This document shows positions 50,746-59,516 of a DNA stretch of 64,000 nt, one piece after another. Below the pieces are notes generated by a model that did no database searches, was not told the DNA's origin, and worked only from the letters and a program-made list of their open reading frames with translations. The number at the start of each line of letters is the position of its first letter. The stretch's first letter is position 1. The translations under genes were made by a program, and so were the position numbers. Source of the stretch: an uncultured Collinsella sp. (GTDB lineage: Bacteria > Actinomycetota > Coriobacteriia > Coriobacteriales > Coriobacteriaceae); assembly GCA_958443615.1 (NCBI GenBank), contig CAUCLI010000001.1, positions 186,001 through 250,000 on the forward strand, in the 5' to 3' direction.

Positions 50746-51594
50746 CTACAGCTTGTGAAGCACCGGCTCCATGCCCTGGAAGGTGCAGAACTCGTCAAAT
50801 CCCAAGGCGCGCACGCGGTCGCGCACATCTTCGAGGTGCGCGCCGAGGTGCTCGGGCTTGTGCGAATCGCTGCCGAAGGTGAGGATGCGCCCACCCAGGT
50901 CGCGGTACAAGCGCAAGATCTCGACGCTCGGGGTGAGGTCGGGCAGCCCATAGCGGAACGAGGACGTGTTGACCTCGATGCCCTTGCCGTCGCGGATCGC
51001 GTGCGTGAGGATCTCGGCCACGATGTCGCGTGCATTCTCGTCCGGCCAGATGCCGACGGGGTCGTAGCGCTTGATGAGGTCGAGGTGGCCCAGCACGCTC
51101 CATCGGTCAAAGCTGCCGACCACGCGCAGCATCTCCTCGTAATAGGCCATGTTGTATTCGGCCTGCGCGCGGCCCTGCTGGAATTCCCCCGTCCAAAACT
51201 CCTTGTCCCGCACCTGATGGATGGACAGGATGATGAAGTCCCAGTGGTCGGCGTAGCGGTCGAACAGCTCGCGGTAGCGCCGGGTGGTGTGCGATTGCAC
51301 GCCGAATTCCATGCCGGTCTTCACGGCGAGTCCGGGCGCGAAACGCTCTCGCGCCTCATCGATGCAGGGGAAATAGCGCTCGTAATCCACGTTGGTGGTG
51401 GGGGTGCCCTCCACGACGGGCGCGAGGGAGGGGTCGCGCAAAAACTCGTCGACGTCGGGTTTGATGCCGTAGTCCACATGGTCGGTGAAGCAGATCTCGT
51501 CGAAGCCGCGCTCAACCGCAAGCGCGCAGACGTCGGGCACGGGAACGGCGGAGTCGTCGGAGAATTCGGAGTGCACGTGGTAGTCGGCGAGCAT
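50746..51594 (-). CDS. PHP-domain phosphatase, histidinol-phosphatase (HisJ/HisK) type
   Basis: 282 residues. PHP metal-binding blocks are MLADYHVHSEFSDDS, ICFTDHVDYG and later FGSDSHKPEHLG. The family includes histidinol-phosphate phosphatase of the HisK type. No other histidine genes are near, so other phosphoester or oligonucleotide substrates remain possible. The start at 51594 is supported by the family N-terminus. It is convergent with the ROK kinase and divergent from the pyrophosphatase gene. Confidence 0.82.
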   Translation of the reverse strand: MLADYHVHSEFSDDSAVPVPDVCALAVERGFDEICFTDHVDYGIKPDVDEFLRDPSLAPVVEGTPTTNVDYERYFPCIDEARERFAPGLAVKTGMEFGVQSHTTRRYRELFDRYADHWDFIILSIHQVRDKEFWTGEFQQGRAQAEYNMAYYEEMLRVVGSFDRWSVLGHLDLIKRYDPVGIWPDENARDIVAEILTHAIRDGKGIEVNTSSFRYGLPDLTPSVEILRLYRDLGGRILTFGSDSHKPEHLGAHLEDVRDRVRALGFDEFCTFQGMEPVLHKL

Positions 51595-51852
51595 GGGGGT
51601 CCAATCTTCGGGGCGAAGTCCGCATCACGAGCGGCGGGGATCGGGAGAATCGGCCGACAAGATGCCGCCCGTGATGCGGACTTGCGAGCGAGCATGCCCC
51701 CGATGGCGGTTTCACGTCCGCGGCAAGCTCTCGAGGCGAGGGACGGGGTGTCTGTATTCCGCATGTATGATACCGCGCCTGCAACGACGTCGCGGCGGTG
51801 TTCGCGCGCTACAATAGCTGTATCCGTGTATTCGCAACAAGGGAGGAACCCC

Positions 51853-52794
51853 ATGGCCAACGTCCTCGTGTTCGGTCACCAGAACCCCGATAACGACGCC
51901 ATCATGTCCGCCGTCGTGCTGTCCCAGCTGCTCAACCAGCTCGAGTACCAGGGCAACACCTATACCGCCTGCTGCCTGGGCCCGCTGCCGGCCGAGTCCG
52001 TCAAGCTCCTCGAGGACGCCGGTGTGCCTCAGCCCACTCTGATCGACGCCATCGAGCCCGCCGCCGAGGGCGCCGACGCCCAGCTCGTCATCCTGACCGA
52101 CCACAACGAGCCCGGCCAGTCCGTCGCCGGCCTCGAGAACGCCACCATCTTCGGCGTCGTGGACCATCACCGCTTCGGTGACTTCACCACCGCCGCCCCG
52201 CTGCACATCGTAGCGCTGCCCTGGGGCTCCTCTTGCTCCATCGTGGCCAAGCTCTTCGAGGTCATGGGCGTCGAGCCCACGGACACGCAGGCCAAGCTTC
52301 TGCTCTCCGCGATGATGACCGACACCCTCATGCTCAAGAGCCCCACCGCCACCGCCGTGGATGCCGCCATCGCCGCCAAGCTCGGCGAGCAGCTCGGCGT
52401 CGATCCGATCAAGTTCGGCATGGAGGTCTTCCTCACCCGTCCCTCCGGCTCCTTCACCGCTGCCGAGATGGTCGGCAACGACATCAAGATGTTCGAGGTC
52501 GCCGGCAAGAAGCTCCTCATCGGCCAGTATGAGACGGTCGACAAGTCCCGTGCGCTCGGCATGATCGGCGAGATCCGCGAGGCCATGCGCGCCTATCAGG
52601 CCGATAAGGCTGCCGATGGCATCGTGCTGTGCCTGACCGACATCATGGAGGAGGGTTCCCAGGTTCTGCTCGAGGGCGACACCGCGGCCGCTCAGAAGGG
52701 CCTCCAGATCGAGGACGTGGCCGAGGGCGTGTGGATGCCCGGCGTGCTCTCCCGCAAGAAGCAGGTCGCTGCGCCCATCCTGGCCGCCAACTAA
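51853..52794 (+). CDS. ppaC: Manganese-dependent inorganic pyrophosphatase (family II)
   Basis: 313 residues. DHH family: FGHQNPDNDAIMSAV near residue 8, LTDHNE near 76, VVDHHRFGD near 98, and the DHHA2 domain with SRKKQVAAP-type ending. It hydrolyses pyrophosphate from biosynthesis with Mn2+. GGGAGG precedes ATG 51853; the track-length frame that runs in from 50755 is antisense noise of the PHP gene. Codon use is highly biased, as for an abundant enzyme. Confidence 0.95.
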   Translation: MANVLVFGHQNPDNDAIMSAVVLSQLLNQLEYQGNTYTACCLGPLPAESVKLLEDAGVPQPTLIDAIEPAAEGADAQLVILTDHNEPGQSVAGLENATIFGVVDHHRFGDFTTAAPLHIVALPWGSSCSIVAKLFEVMGVEPTDTQAKLLLSAMMTDTLMLKSPTATAVDAAIAAKLGEQLGVDPIKFGMEVFLTRPSGSFTAAEMVGNDIKMFEVAGKKLLIGQYETVDKSRALGMIGEIREAMRAYQADKAADGIVLCLTDIMEEGSQVLLEGDTAAAQKGLQIEDVAEGVWMPGVLSRKKQVAAPILAAN

Positions 52795-53032
52795 CGACCC
52801 GGTGAACAAAACGGTTACATTTGTTGCCGAATTTTGGATTCGGTCTGTAGCCGCTCCGTAACTCGTTTTAGGCGCATATGGCCGTTGGGTACCATAGGTT
52901 CATACGTGTTTGATAGAAAGCGGTTCGTATCACACATGTGATGCGTGCCGCTTTTTCGTACCCATCGCGCGCATGGGGCCGCCTCGCGAGGGGCGCGCCG
53001 CTGCATGCGCACCCGACGAGCAAAGGAGCGCC

Positions 53033-54385
53033 ATGGACGGACGTGAGCAGCTGTTCACCGAGAAGCAGAGGAAGCGCATAGCGCGTCACGACATCTGGGA
53101 GCGCATCTCGGAAAACGGCACCATATCCGCCGCCGTGATGGTGCTCGCCGCCGTTGCCGCGGTCATCTGCGCGAACACCGGCGCCTATGAGGCGATCCAC
53201 CATTTCCTGATGGAGCCCATCCATATCGGCGTCGGCGAGCACACCGTGGCCATCTCGGTGGAGCTCTTCGTGAACGACTTCCTCATGGCGATCTTCTTCC
53301 TGCTCGTGGGTATCGAGCTCAAGTACGAGATGACCGTCGGCGAGTTGCGCCGGCCGCGTCAGGCGCTGCTGCCGATGCTCGCGGCGGTTGGCGGCGTGGT
53401 CATGCCCGCCATCATCTACGGTGTGTTCAACAAGGGCGGCACCATGCACGGCTGGGCCATCCCCATGGCGACCGACATCGCGTTCGCGCTGGGCGTCCTG
53501 TCGCTTCTGGGCGATCGCGTCCCGGCCGGTGTGCGCGTGTTCTTCTCCACGCTCGCAATCGCCGACGACCTGATTTCCATCGCGGCCATCGCGATCTTCT
53601 ACGGTCATGCGCCCAACCTGTTCTGGCTCGGGTGCGCGGCGCTCGTGACGGCGTTTTTGTTCTGGCTGAACAAGACGCAGCATTTCCGGCTCTCGCCTTA
53701 TATCCTGGGTGGTCTGGTGCTTTGGTTCTGCCTGTTCCAGTCCGGCGTGCACGCCACGCTCGCCGGCGTGATCTTGGCGTTCGCGATTCCGGCGCGCTCC
53801 GGCATACGCCTGAGCAACCTCGGCGACTGGCTGCGCGGGTACATGCCCGACATGGTGGAGAGCTACGACGAGGAGGCCCACATCCTCGACCAGCACGATT
53901 TCACCAGCGCGACGTTCGGCGCCGAGCGCGTGATGCACCGCGTGTCCCCGCCGCTGGTCCGCCTGGAGCGCATGATCCACACACCCGTGAACTTCATCAT
54001 CCTGCCGATCTTCGCCTTCGTGAACGCACAGGTCCGCCTGGTCGGTGTTGACTTGGTCCAGCTCGCATTGGACCCCGTGGCGATGGGCACGTACTTCGGC
54101 ATGCTGCTGGGCAAGCCCCTGGGCATTGTGGGCGTGACGTTTTTGCTGGTGCGCAGCGGCATTGCCGAGATGCCCAAGAACGTGACGGGTGCGCATATCC
54201 TGGGCGTCGGCATCCTGGGCGGCATCGGCTTCACGATGTCCATCCTGATCGCCGGCCTGGCGTTCCCCGCGGAGCCCTATGAGGTGCTGGCCGCGAAGGC
54301 CGCCATCCTTGTGGGATCGGTGAGCGCGGCGGTGATCGGCATGGCGTTCATGAGCGTGGTGTGCAAAAAGGCGAAGCGCGCCTGA
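53033..54385 (+). CDS. nhaA: NhaA-type Na+/H+ antiporter
   Basis: 450 residues with twelve predicted membrane helices. NhaA exports Na+ in exchange for protons. Key blocks: NDFLMAIFFLLVGIELKYE, ATDIAFALGVLSLLG, and the ion-binding Asp pair in IADDLISIAAIAI. The C-terminal half has a large loop (DEEAHILDQHDF) typical of actinobacterial members. AAAGGAG precedes ATG 53033; the 41 residues ahead in the same frame are not credible. The intergenic gap upstream (52795-53032) holds the promoter and nothing else visible. Confidence 0.93.
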   Translation: MDGREQLFTEKQRKRIARHDIWERISENGTISAAVMVLAAVAAVICANTGAYEAIHHFLMEPIHIGVGEHTVAISVELFVNDFLMAIFFLLVGIELKYEMTVGELRRPRQALLPMLAAVGGVVMPAIIYGVFNKGGTMHGWAIPMATDIAFALGVLSLLGDRVPAGVRVFFSTLAIADDLISIAAIAIFYGHAPNLFWLGCAALVTAFLFWLNKTQHFRLSPYILGGLVLWFCLFQSGVHATLAGVILAFAIPARSGIRLSNLGDWLRGYMPDMVESYDEEAHILDQHDFTSATFGAERVMHRVSPPLVRLERMIHTPVNFIILPIFAFVNAQVRLVGVDLVQLALDPVAMGTYFGMLLGKPLGIVGVTFLLVRSGIAEMPKNVTGAHILGVGILGGIGFTMSILIAGLAFPAEPYEVLAAKAAILVGSVSAAVIGMAFMSVVCKKAKRA

Positions 54386-54413
54386 CCTCGCAGCGCGGGC
54401 GGCGCAGTGTGGC

Positions 54414-54479
54414 GCGTGCCAAATCGTGTGATGCGTGCCAAATCGTGTGATGCGCGCCAAGTCGTGTGATGCGTGCCAA
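54414..54479. repeat. 19-bp tandem repeat after nhaA
   Basis: GCGTGCCAAATCGTGTGAT occurs at 54414-54432 and 54433-54451, with a one-to-two base variant at 54452-54470 and a partial copy. It leads straight into the palindrome at 54490. No spacers, so not a CRISPR. Confidence 0.75.
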
Positions 54480-54489
54480 TCCGCACAGT

Positions 54490-54548
54490 GCGCGCGAAAT
54501 GTCGAAAATAAAGAGGTTGAAGCCCTCCATTTTCGACATTTCACGCGC
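54490..54548. repeat. Palindromic element, copy 2 (two-copy family)
   Basis: Arms 54490-54508 (GCGCGCGAAATGTCGAAAA) and 54530-54548 match at 18 of 19 paired positions. The 21-base centre holds GAGGTTGAAGC. Same arms and centre as the element at 35987-36047. Confidence 0.75.
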
Positions 54549-54620
54549 ATGCGCATGTATGCGCGCTCACTTCAAGTCGGCGCCTTCCTCAAATCGAGAT
54601 CTGGCCGGTGCCCCTGCTGG

Positions 54621-54875
54621 CTATTCCACCGTGCCGTATGTGGCGCCCCAGCCGTGGGCGGCGAGCGCGGAGTTGATCTGGTCGCACAGTCGCGTGCGAT
54701 CGTAGGTTCCCGGGGGAACGAGGTTCACAATTTCGAGCAGGTCGGGTGCAAGGTCCAAGATCTCGGCCTGGACGATGAGGTCGAGGCGGTCGATGGCCTC
54801 GCGCCCGGTGAACAAGCCGTCCACGAGGCGCTGCAGATCGCCGAATTCCTCGGCTTGAAACATTCCGATATGCAT
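54621..54875 (-). CDS. Small acidic protein of unknown function
   Basis: 84 residues, acidic and helical, of normal protein composition (GMFQAEEFGDLQRLVDGLF, then REAIDRLDLIVQAEILDLAP). A possible Tyr/Arg-containing C-terminal end follows. AAGGA lies eight bases ahead of the ATG. I do not recognise the family. It lies upstream of nothing on its strand except the repeat array, and 116 bases downstream of the NUDIX-Vsr gene on the same strand, so co-transcription with that repair gene is possible. Confidence 0.6.
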   Translation of the reverse strand: MHIGMFQAEEFGDLQRLVDGLFTGREAIDRLDLIVQAEILDLAPDLLEIVNLVPPGTYDRTRLCDQINSALAAHGWGATYGTVE

Positions 54876-54972
54876 AAGGGTCCTTACTCGGTGGGGGAGG
54901 GGTGCAACTTGTCTGTGTCGGATGGCTGCACCGTGCTTGTTTTCGGCGCATCGACCGGTTGCGGCGCATAAC

Positions 54973-55001
54973 CTCAATTTAGGGACTGTCCCTAATTTGA
55001 G
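54973..55001. repeat. Palindrome overlapping the end of the NUDIX-Vsr gene
   Basis: CTCAATTTAGGGAC-T-GTCCCTAATTTGAG: 13 of 14 arm positions pair. The right arm contains the stop codon (54992-54994) and last codons of the NUDIX-Vsr gene, so the palindrome supplies its C-terminus and may also act as terminator. Confidence 0.7.
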
Positions 55002-55828
55002 GGTTTGCGCACCGTTGCGATCACGCGCTCCATGGTCTCGTCGATGCGCTTGCGCTTGAGCTCGCACTCCCAAATGGTGATGGCGCACCACCCCATCTCT
55101 TCGAGCTCGGCGAGGGCGCGGGCGTCGCGCTCTACGTTGCGGCGGAACTTCGCCTCCCAAAACTCGACGTTCTTGCTCGGCATGCTGGGGTTGCAATGTG
55201 GGCAGCGGTGCCAGTAGCACCCGTTGACGAAGATGGCGATCTTACGGCCGGGGAAGGCGATGTCGGGTCGGCCGGGTGCCTTGGCCCAGTCGAGCCGATA
55301 GCCGGTGAGGCCGGCCGCCCTCAGGCGCTGGCGAACGAGCAGCTCCGGCTTGGTATCGCGCCGTTTGTTGCCCTGCATGGATTTTCGTACCGCGGCCCGC
55401 CGACGCACCAGCTCACGCTTCTCGTCCTCTTCGTCGGCGCGTGCGAGCACCTCGATCAGCTCGACGTCGGCCGGCATCCATTCGAGGGTGGCGAGCGAGC
55501 CCTTGTGGACCCATCGCAGCTCGCGCTGCCGGTCGTTTTTCTCGGGTTCGCCCGAATCGTCGTCCAGACGGCAGAAGAAGCAGTTCATCGAAAGGTGGAA
55601 GTCTGGGTAGTCGTATTCCAGGGTGTAGAAGTCCTGCAGATCGGTGACGCGCACGCGCAGTTCTTCGTGCAGTTCGCGCCGGCAGGCCTCCTCGGGGGTC
55701 TCGCCCGCGTCGATCTTGCCTCCGGGGAACTCCCACAGGCCGTCCATGGCCCCGTAGCCGCGCTGTACGACCAGGACCTCTCCGCCTTCGCGCTGTATGA
55801 TCCCCGCGGCCACGCGAACGGTCTTCAT
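54992..55828 (-). CDS. NUDIX hydrolase-Vsr endonuclease fusion protein
   Basis: 278 residues with two repair domains. Residues ~1-130 are a MutT-like NUDIX hydrolase: the box reads GGKIDAGETPEEACRRELHE then EL, complete. Such enzymes remove 8-oxo-dGTP. Residues ~140-275 are a very-short-patch repair endonuclease: RRDTKPELLVRQRLRAAGL, GRPDIAFPGRKIAIFVNGCY-WHRC with the Vsr zinc and catalytic context, and FWEAKFRRNVERD. Vsr nicks T:G mismatches made by deamination of 5-methylcytosine. No cytosine methylase is in the window. ATG 55828 has GAGGTG ahead; the longer frame is rejected. Confidence 0.85.
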   Translation of the reverse strand: MKTVRVAAGIIQREGGEVLVVQRGYGAMDGLWEFPGGKIDAGETPEEACRRELHEELRVRVTDLQDFYTLEYDYPDFHLSMNCFFCRLDDDSGEPEKNDRQRELRWVHKGSLATLEWMPADVELIEVLARADEEDEKRELVRRRAAVRKSMQGNKRRDTKPELLVRQRLRAAGLTGYRLDWAKAPGRPDIAFPGRKIAIFVNGCYWHRCPHCNPSMPSKNVEFWEAKFRRNVERDARALAELEEMGWCAITIWECELKRKRIDETMERVIATVRKPSN

Positions 55829-56024
55829 CTTTGTCACCTCGTTTTCGCAATCTCCGGGCTTCCCGGGCGCCCATGTCGGCGGGCGTCTACCGTATTTCAC
55901 AAGCAACCTTACAACAATGCAACCGGCTCGTAAGCCAAATCGATGGTTGTCAACCGGGCGCCCTGCCAGTATAGGGGTCGAAGAAACGAGGTGCCGCGCG
56001 GCGCAGCGAGAAAAGGAGATTACG

Positions 56025-56183
56025 ATGAAATCCATGAACACGCAGTTCGCTCCCGAGCTCGTTCAGGGTGACGCGGCGATGGTCAACGCGAGCATGTCCC
56101 AGGTCGAGATGACCGTATGGCTGTGCGTGATGGCGGTGCTCGCGAGCGGCATGCTCGCGCTGCTCGCCATGGTCGGTCAGTAA
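56025..56183 (+). CDS. Very small single-helix membrane protein
   Basis: 52 residues: a polar N-terminal half (PELVQGDAAMVNASMSQVEM) and one hydrophobic helix (TVWLCVMAVLASGMLALLAM) to the end. AAAAGGAGA sits at a perfect distance before the ATG, stronger than needed for a chance frame. It directly precedes the Bce-type ABC genes (41 bases), so it is probably co-transcribed with them. Family unknown; a small regulatory or accessory subunit of the transporter, or a secreted peptide whose export it handles, are possible. Confidence 0.65.
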   Translation: MKSMNTQFAPELVQGDAAMVNASMSQVEMTVWLCVMAVLASGMLALLAMVGQ

Positions 56184-56223
56184 GTTCGCCTTCCATCGAG
56201 GGCTTGTGAAAGGAATGATTGAG

Positions 56224-57075
56224 ATGGCATTTGGTAAGAACGGCGCCCATATGGCGGAACCCCAGGTCCCGAGCGCGAGTGCCGCCGGTGGCGCTGCTGT
56301 GCGAGCCGGTGTCCCCGTGCTTGAGGTGAGCCACGTCGAGAAGGTCTACGGCAGCCGCAACAACGTGACGCGTGCGCTTGCCGACGTGTCCTTCGCCGTG
56401 GACAAGGGCGAGTTCGTGGGCATCATGGGCGCCTCGGGATCCGGTAAATCCACCCTGCTCAACTGCGTGTCCACCATCGACACGGTGACGAGCGGCAGCG
56501 TGGTCGTCAACGGTGCGGACGTCACGCGCATGAAGCACGCCAAGCTCACGCGCTTCCGCCGCGAGCAGCTGGGCTTCATCTTCCAAGATTCCAACCTGCT
56601 CGACACGCTCACCGCGCGCGAGAACATCGCCTTGCCGCTCACCATCGCCCGCGTCCCCGCCAAGGAGACGCTCGCCCGCGTGGAGCAGGTCGCCCAGCGC
56701 CTCGACATCGCTGGCGTGCTCGACAAGTACCCGTATCAGATGTCCGGCGGCCAGCAGCAGCGCGTCGCAGCTGCCCGCGCCCTGGTCACCGACCCCGCCA
56801 TCATCCTGGCGGACGAGCCCACCGGCGCCCTCGATTCCAAGAACGCCCGCCTGCTGCTCGAGAGCATCGAGGCCATGAACCGCCAGTACCAGGCGACCGT
56901 CCTCATGGTCACGCACGACAGCTTCGCCGCGAGCTATACCAACCGCGTCCTGTTCATCCGTGATGGCCGCATCTTCACCGAACTTCGCCGCGGCGATAGC
57001 CCGAGGCGCGAGTTCTTCGACCGCATCATGGAAGTCGTCGCGATGATGGGTGGGGAGGGTTCCGATGCTCTGTAA
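56224..57075 (+). CDS. ABC transporter ATP-binding protein, BceA/MacB-like
   Basis: 283 residues. Complete ABC ATPase: Walker A GASGSGKST near residue 70, Q-loop FIFQDSNLLDTL, signature MSGGQQQRVA, Walker B IILADEPTGALDS, and H-loop VTHDSF. The sequence style (NCVSTIDTVTSGSV, FTELRRGDSPRREFFDRIM) is that of the ATPase of bacitracin-type (BceAB) peptide-resistance transporters. The N-terminal ~35 residues are an unusual Ala/Ser/Gly-rich extension. Its stop overlaps the permease start by 11 bases. No BceRS two-component genes adjoin it. Confidence 0.9.
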   Translation: MAFGKNGAHMAEPQVPSASAAGGAAVRAGVPVLEVSHVEKVYGSRNNVTRALADVSFAVDKGEFVGIMGASGSGKSTLLNCVSTIDTVTSGSVVVNGADVTRMKHAKLTRFRREQLGFIFQDSNLLDTLTARENIALPLTIARVPAKETLARVEQVAQRLDIAGVLDKYPYQMSGGQQQRVAAARALVTDPAIILADEPTGALDSKNARLLLESIEAMNRQYQATVLMVTHDSFAASYTNRVLFIRDGRIFTELRRGDSPRREFFDRIMEVVAMMGGEGSDAL

Positions 57076-59269
57076 GCTCGCTTGGGGCAACGTGCGCCGC
57101 GCGGGCAAGGATTACCTGGTCTACCTGCTCACGCTCACGCTCGCCGTCACCGTGTTCTACGCGTTCAACACCATCTCGCTGCAGGCGGATCTGGTGCTCG
57201 AGGAGGAAGGGCTGCCCGAGCTTCTGGGCACCATCATGTCCGGCCTCACCATGTTCCTGGCCGTGGTGATGGGCTTTCTCATGGTGTACGCGAACAGCTT
57301 CATCATGAAGCGCCGCAAGAAGGAATTCGGCCTGTACCAGGTGCTCGGCATGAGCCGCGGCCAGGTGTCGCGTGTGATGGCCATCGAGACGGCAATCGTC
57401 TCCGGCGGGGCCCTCGTACTCGGCATCGCGCTGGGCGTCGGGTTCTCGCAGCTCATGACGTTCTTCACGGCATCGTTGTTCAAGACGCAGATCCGCGACT
57501 TCCACTTCTTCTTCTCCATCGAGGCGTTCACCCTTACGGTGGGGTGCTTGGTCGCGATCTTCTGCGTTACGCTGCTGTTCAACCTGGGGGTGGTGCGCCG
57601 CGCCAAGGTGATCGACCTGATGAGCGCCGGCCGCAAGAACGAGGCCATCAAGACGCGCAACCCCATTCTGTCCGCCGCGATCTTCATCCTCGGCACCGCG
57701 CTCATCGGCATCGCGTATTTTCGCCTGTTGCGCGACGGCCTGCCGGTCGACGTGGCCCCTAGCGATGTGGATGCTGCCCTCAACCAGTTCATGCTCACCA
57801 CTGCGATCGTGGTCGTGGGCACGATCTTGTTCTTCTTCGGGCTTTCCGGCTTTTTGCTCAAGGCCCTGCAGGGCGCGCGCGGCCTGTACTGGAGCGGCCT
57901 CAACATGTTCACGTTGCGCCAGCTCTCGGCCAAGGTGAACACGGTGAGCTTCTCGATGGCCGTGATCTCGATGATCTTGTTTTTGGCCATCACGAGCGTC
58001 ACGGGCGGCATGTCCATCGCCAGCGTGATGAACACGAGTGTGGAGCGAAGCACGATTGCGGACTATTCGCGCGCGGTGATGTATTTCGCGCCCGACATGC
58101 TGGGCAATCCCGAGGATGCGGCGATGCGTGCCGAGGAGGGCTTGGCGCCCATGACGCTCGCCGCCCAGCCCGTTGACATCCTCTCTGCGAGTGAGAACAA
58201 CGTCGTGTACCCGGACACCGCCGACGAGCGCCCGTTCGACCTCTCCTCCATCTTGGATCGCCATGTCCAGATCGAGGTGTACGATTCGCGTCCGGTGGGC
58301 GCCGAGTACCCCACCGTGAGCCTCAATGCCCTCGCCGAGGCCGTGGATATGCCACTGCCCAAAGGTACGGGCTCAGGAAGCGCCAGCATGATGGGCCTAG
58401 TGGCCATGCGGGAGAGCGATTACAACCGCTATCTCGACTTCCGCGACATGGACCATGTCGACCTGGGAGAGAACGGCTACCTGATCACGAGCGATATGGG
58501 AGAGTCGGTGAACAATATCTACAACGCCGACATGCGCGAGGGCGTGATGATCGAGTTCGGCGGGCGCGAGCTGCACCCTGCGGCCGATCGCGTCAACGAG
58601 GCGGCGAGTTCGCTTTTCAACTCCTCCATGGGTTCCAATTCGGGCACCATTGTCGTGCCGGACGAGTTGATCGACGCCCAGTCGCTTCCGCTGTACGCGA
58701 GCTACTTTTTGGGTGAGTACAAAGAGGGCCTTTCCTATGACGAGACGGAGGGTTACGTGCGGCTGAATCGTTCGTGGGGCAGCCTCGTCAACCCCGATGG
58801 GACCGAGAGTGCCATTTGGGGTATGGAGGCTACGCGTGCGCAGAGCTACGAGTCCACGAACTCCATGAATGGCCTTATCAGCTACCTGGCGATCTACATC
58901 GGCTTCGTGCTGGTGGTGGCGTGCGCCGCGATCCTCACGATCCAGCAGCTCTCGGGGGTGGCCGACTCCGGTAAGAACTGTCGCATCCTCTCCGAGCTGG
59001 GCACATCAAATCGCGAGATCATGCGGTCCGTTTTGGTGCAGCAGTCGATTTTCTTCGTGTTCCCGTTGCTGATGGGCATCGCGCATTCGCTTGTCGCGTT
59101 GAAGGTGGTCATCGATATCGTCGCGCTGTTCGGCGGCATGTCTATCGGCGGAACGGTCAGCATGACCTGCGTGATCTTCCTGTTGTGCTATGGCGGTTAT
59201 TTCGCGGTCACGTATTTCATGAGCAAGAGCATCGTGACCGATGCGATTCGCGCAAGGCACGCGCACTAA
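57065..59269 (+). CDS. BceB-like ABC transporter permease (FtsX-type)
   Basis: 734 residues. One N-terminal helix, three FtsX-like helices (~15-290 with KRRKKEFGLYQVLGMSRGQV), more helices to about residue 340, a large extracellular domain (~345-610; acidic, Ser-rich) and three terminal helices (IYIGFVLVVACAAILTIQQL, then LGTSNREIMRSVLVQQSIFF). This is the BceB/VraG topology of permeases that bind and remove antimicrobial peptides from the membrane. ATG 57065 overlaps the ATPase stop. Substrate is unknown. A tiny membrane protein follows after 66 bases. Confidence 0.88.
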   Translation: MLCKLAWGNVRRAGKDYLVYLLTLTLAVTVFYAFNTISLQADLVLEEEGLPELLGTIMSGLTMFLAVVMGFLMVYANSFIMKRRKKEFGLYQVLGMSRGQVSRVMAIETAIVSGGALVLGIALGVGFSQLMTFFTASLFKTQIRDFHFFFSIEAFTLTVGCLVAIFCVTLLFNLGVVRRAKVIDLMSAGRKNEAIKTRNPILSAAIFILGTALIGIAYFRLLRDGLPVDVAPSDVDAALNQFMLTTAIVVVGTILFFFGLSGFLLKALQGARGLYWSGLNMFTLRQLSAKVNTVSFSMAVISMILFLAITSVTGGMSIASVMNTSVERSTIADYSRAVMYFAPDMLGNPEDAAMRAEEGLAPMTLAAQPVDILSASENNVVYPDTADERPFDLSSILDRHVQIEVYDSRPVGAEYPTVSLNALAEAVDMPLPKGTGSGSASMMGLVAMRESDYNRYLDFRDMDHVDLGENGYLITSDMGESVNNIYNADMREGVMIEFGGRELHPAADRVNEAASSLFNSSMGSNSGTIVVPDELIDAQSLPLYASYFLGEYKEGLSYDETEGYVRLNRSWGSLVNPDGTESAIWGMEATRAQSYESTNSMNGLISYLAIYIGFVLVVACAAILTIQQLSGVADSGKNCRILSELGTSNREIMRSVLVQQSIFFVFPLLMGIAHSLVALKVVIDIVALFGGMSIGGTVSMTCVIFLLCYGGYFAVTYFMSKSIVTDAIRARHAH

Positions 59270-59335
59270 CTGACCCGGCAGGTTAGGGAGGGCGTCGTGC
59301 GTCCTCCCCAGGATCGAGAAAGGGGGTTATTTCGA

Positions 59336-59509
59336 ATGCTTGAAGCAATGGCCAGGTCGTTGGATGTCGGGATGTTGGCGGTGGGTGTGATTTCCGTCAT
59401 CTACCTGCGTGCATTCGACTCCCCTCTGGAGGGTCCAGACGGCAAGGAGGGTGCGGAAGACGAATTTGACGAGACGGTGCGACGCGCAGAGGCGGGCAAA
59501 GAGGCCTGA
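59336..59509 (+). CDS. Very small membrane protein downstream of the permease
   Basis: 57 residues: a hydrophobic N-terminal helix (LDVGMLAVGVISVIYL) and an acidic, Glu-rich tail (EGPDGKEGAEDEFDETV). AAAGGGGG precedes ATG 59336 at a slightly long distance. With the 52-residue protein on the other side, it brackets the BceAB-like pair. I do not recognise the family. It ends just before a MITE-like repeat, so it could have been shortened by that insertion. Confidence 0.5.
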   Translation: MLEAMARSLDVGMLAVGVISVIYLRAFDSPLEGPDGKEGAEDEFDETVRRAEAGKEA

Positions 59510-59516
59510 AAAAGTA

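Noticed and set aside
52910..53032. N-terminal extension of NhaA
   Set aside because: The 41 extra residues are Cys/Arg-rich, lack a ribosome site and precede a strong AAAGGAG-ATG start.
54414..54479. Possible CRISPR array
   Set aside because: The 19-base units are contiguous with no spacers, and no cas genes are present.
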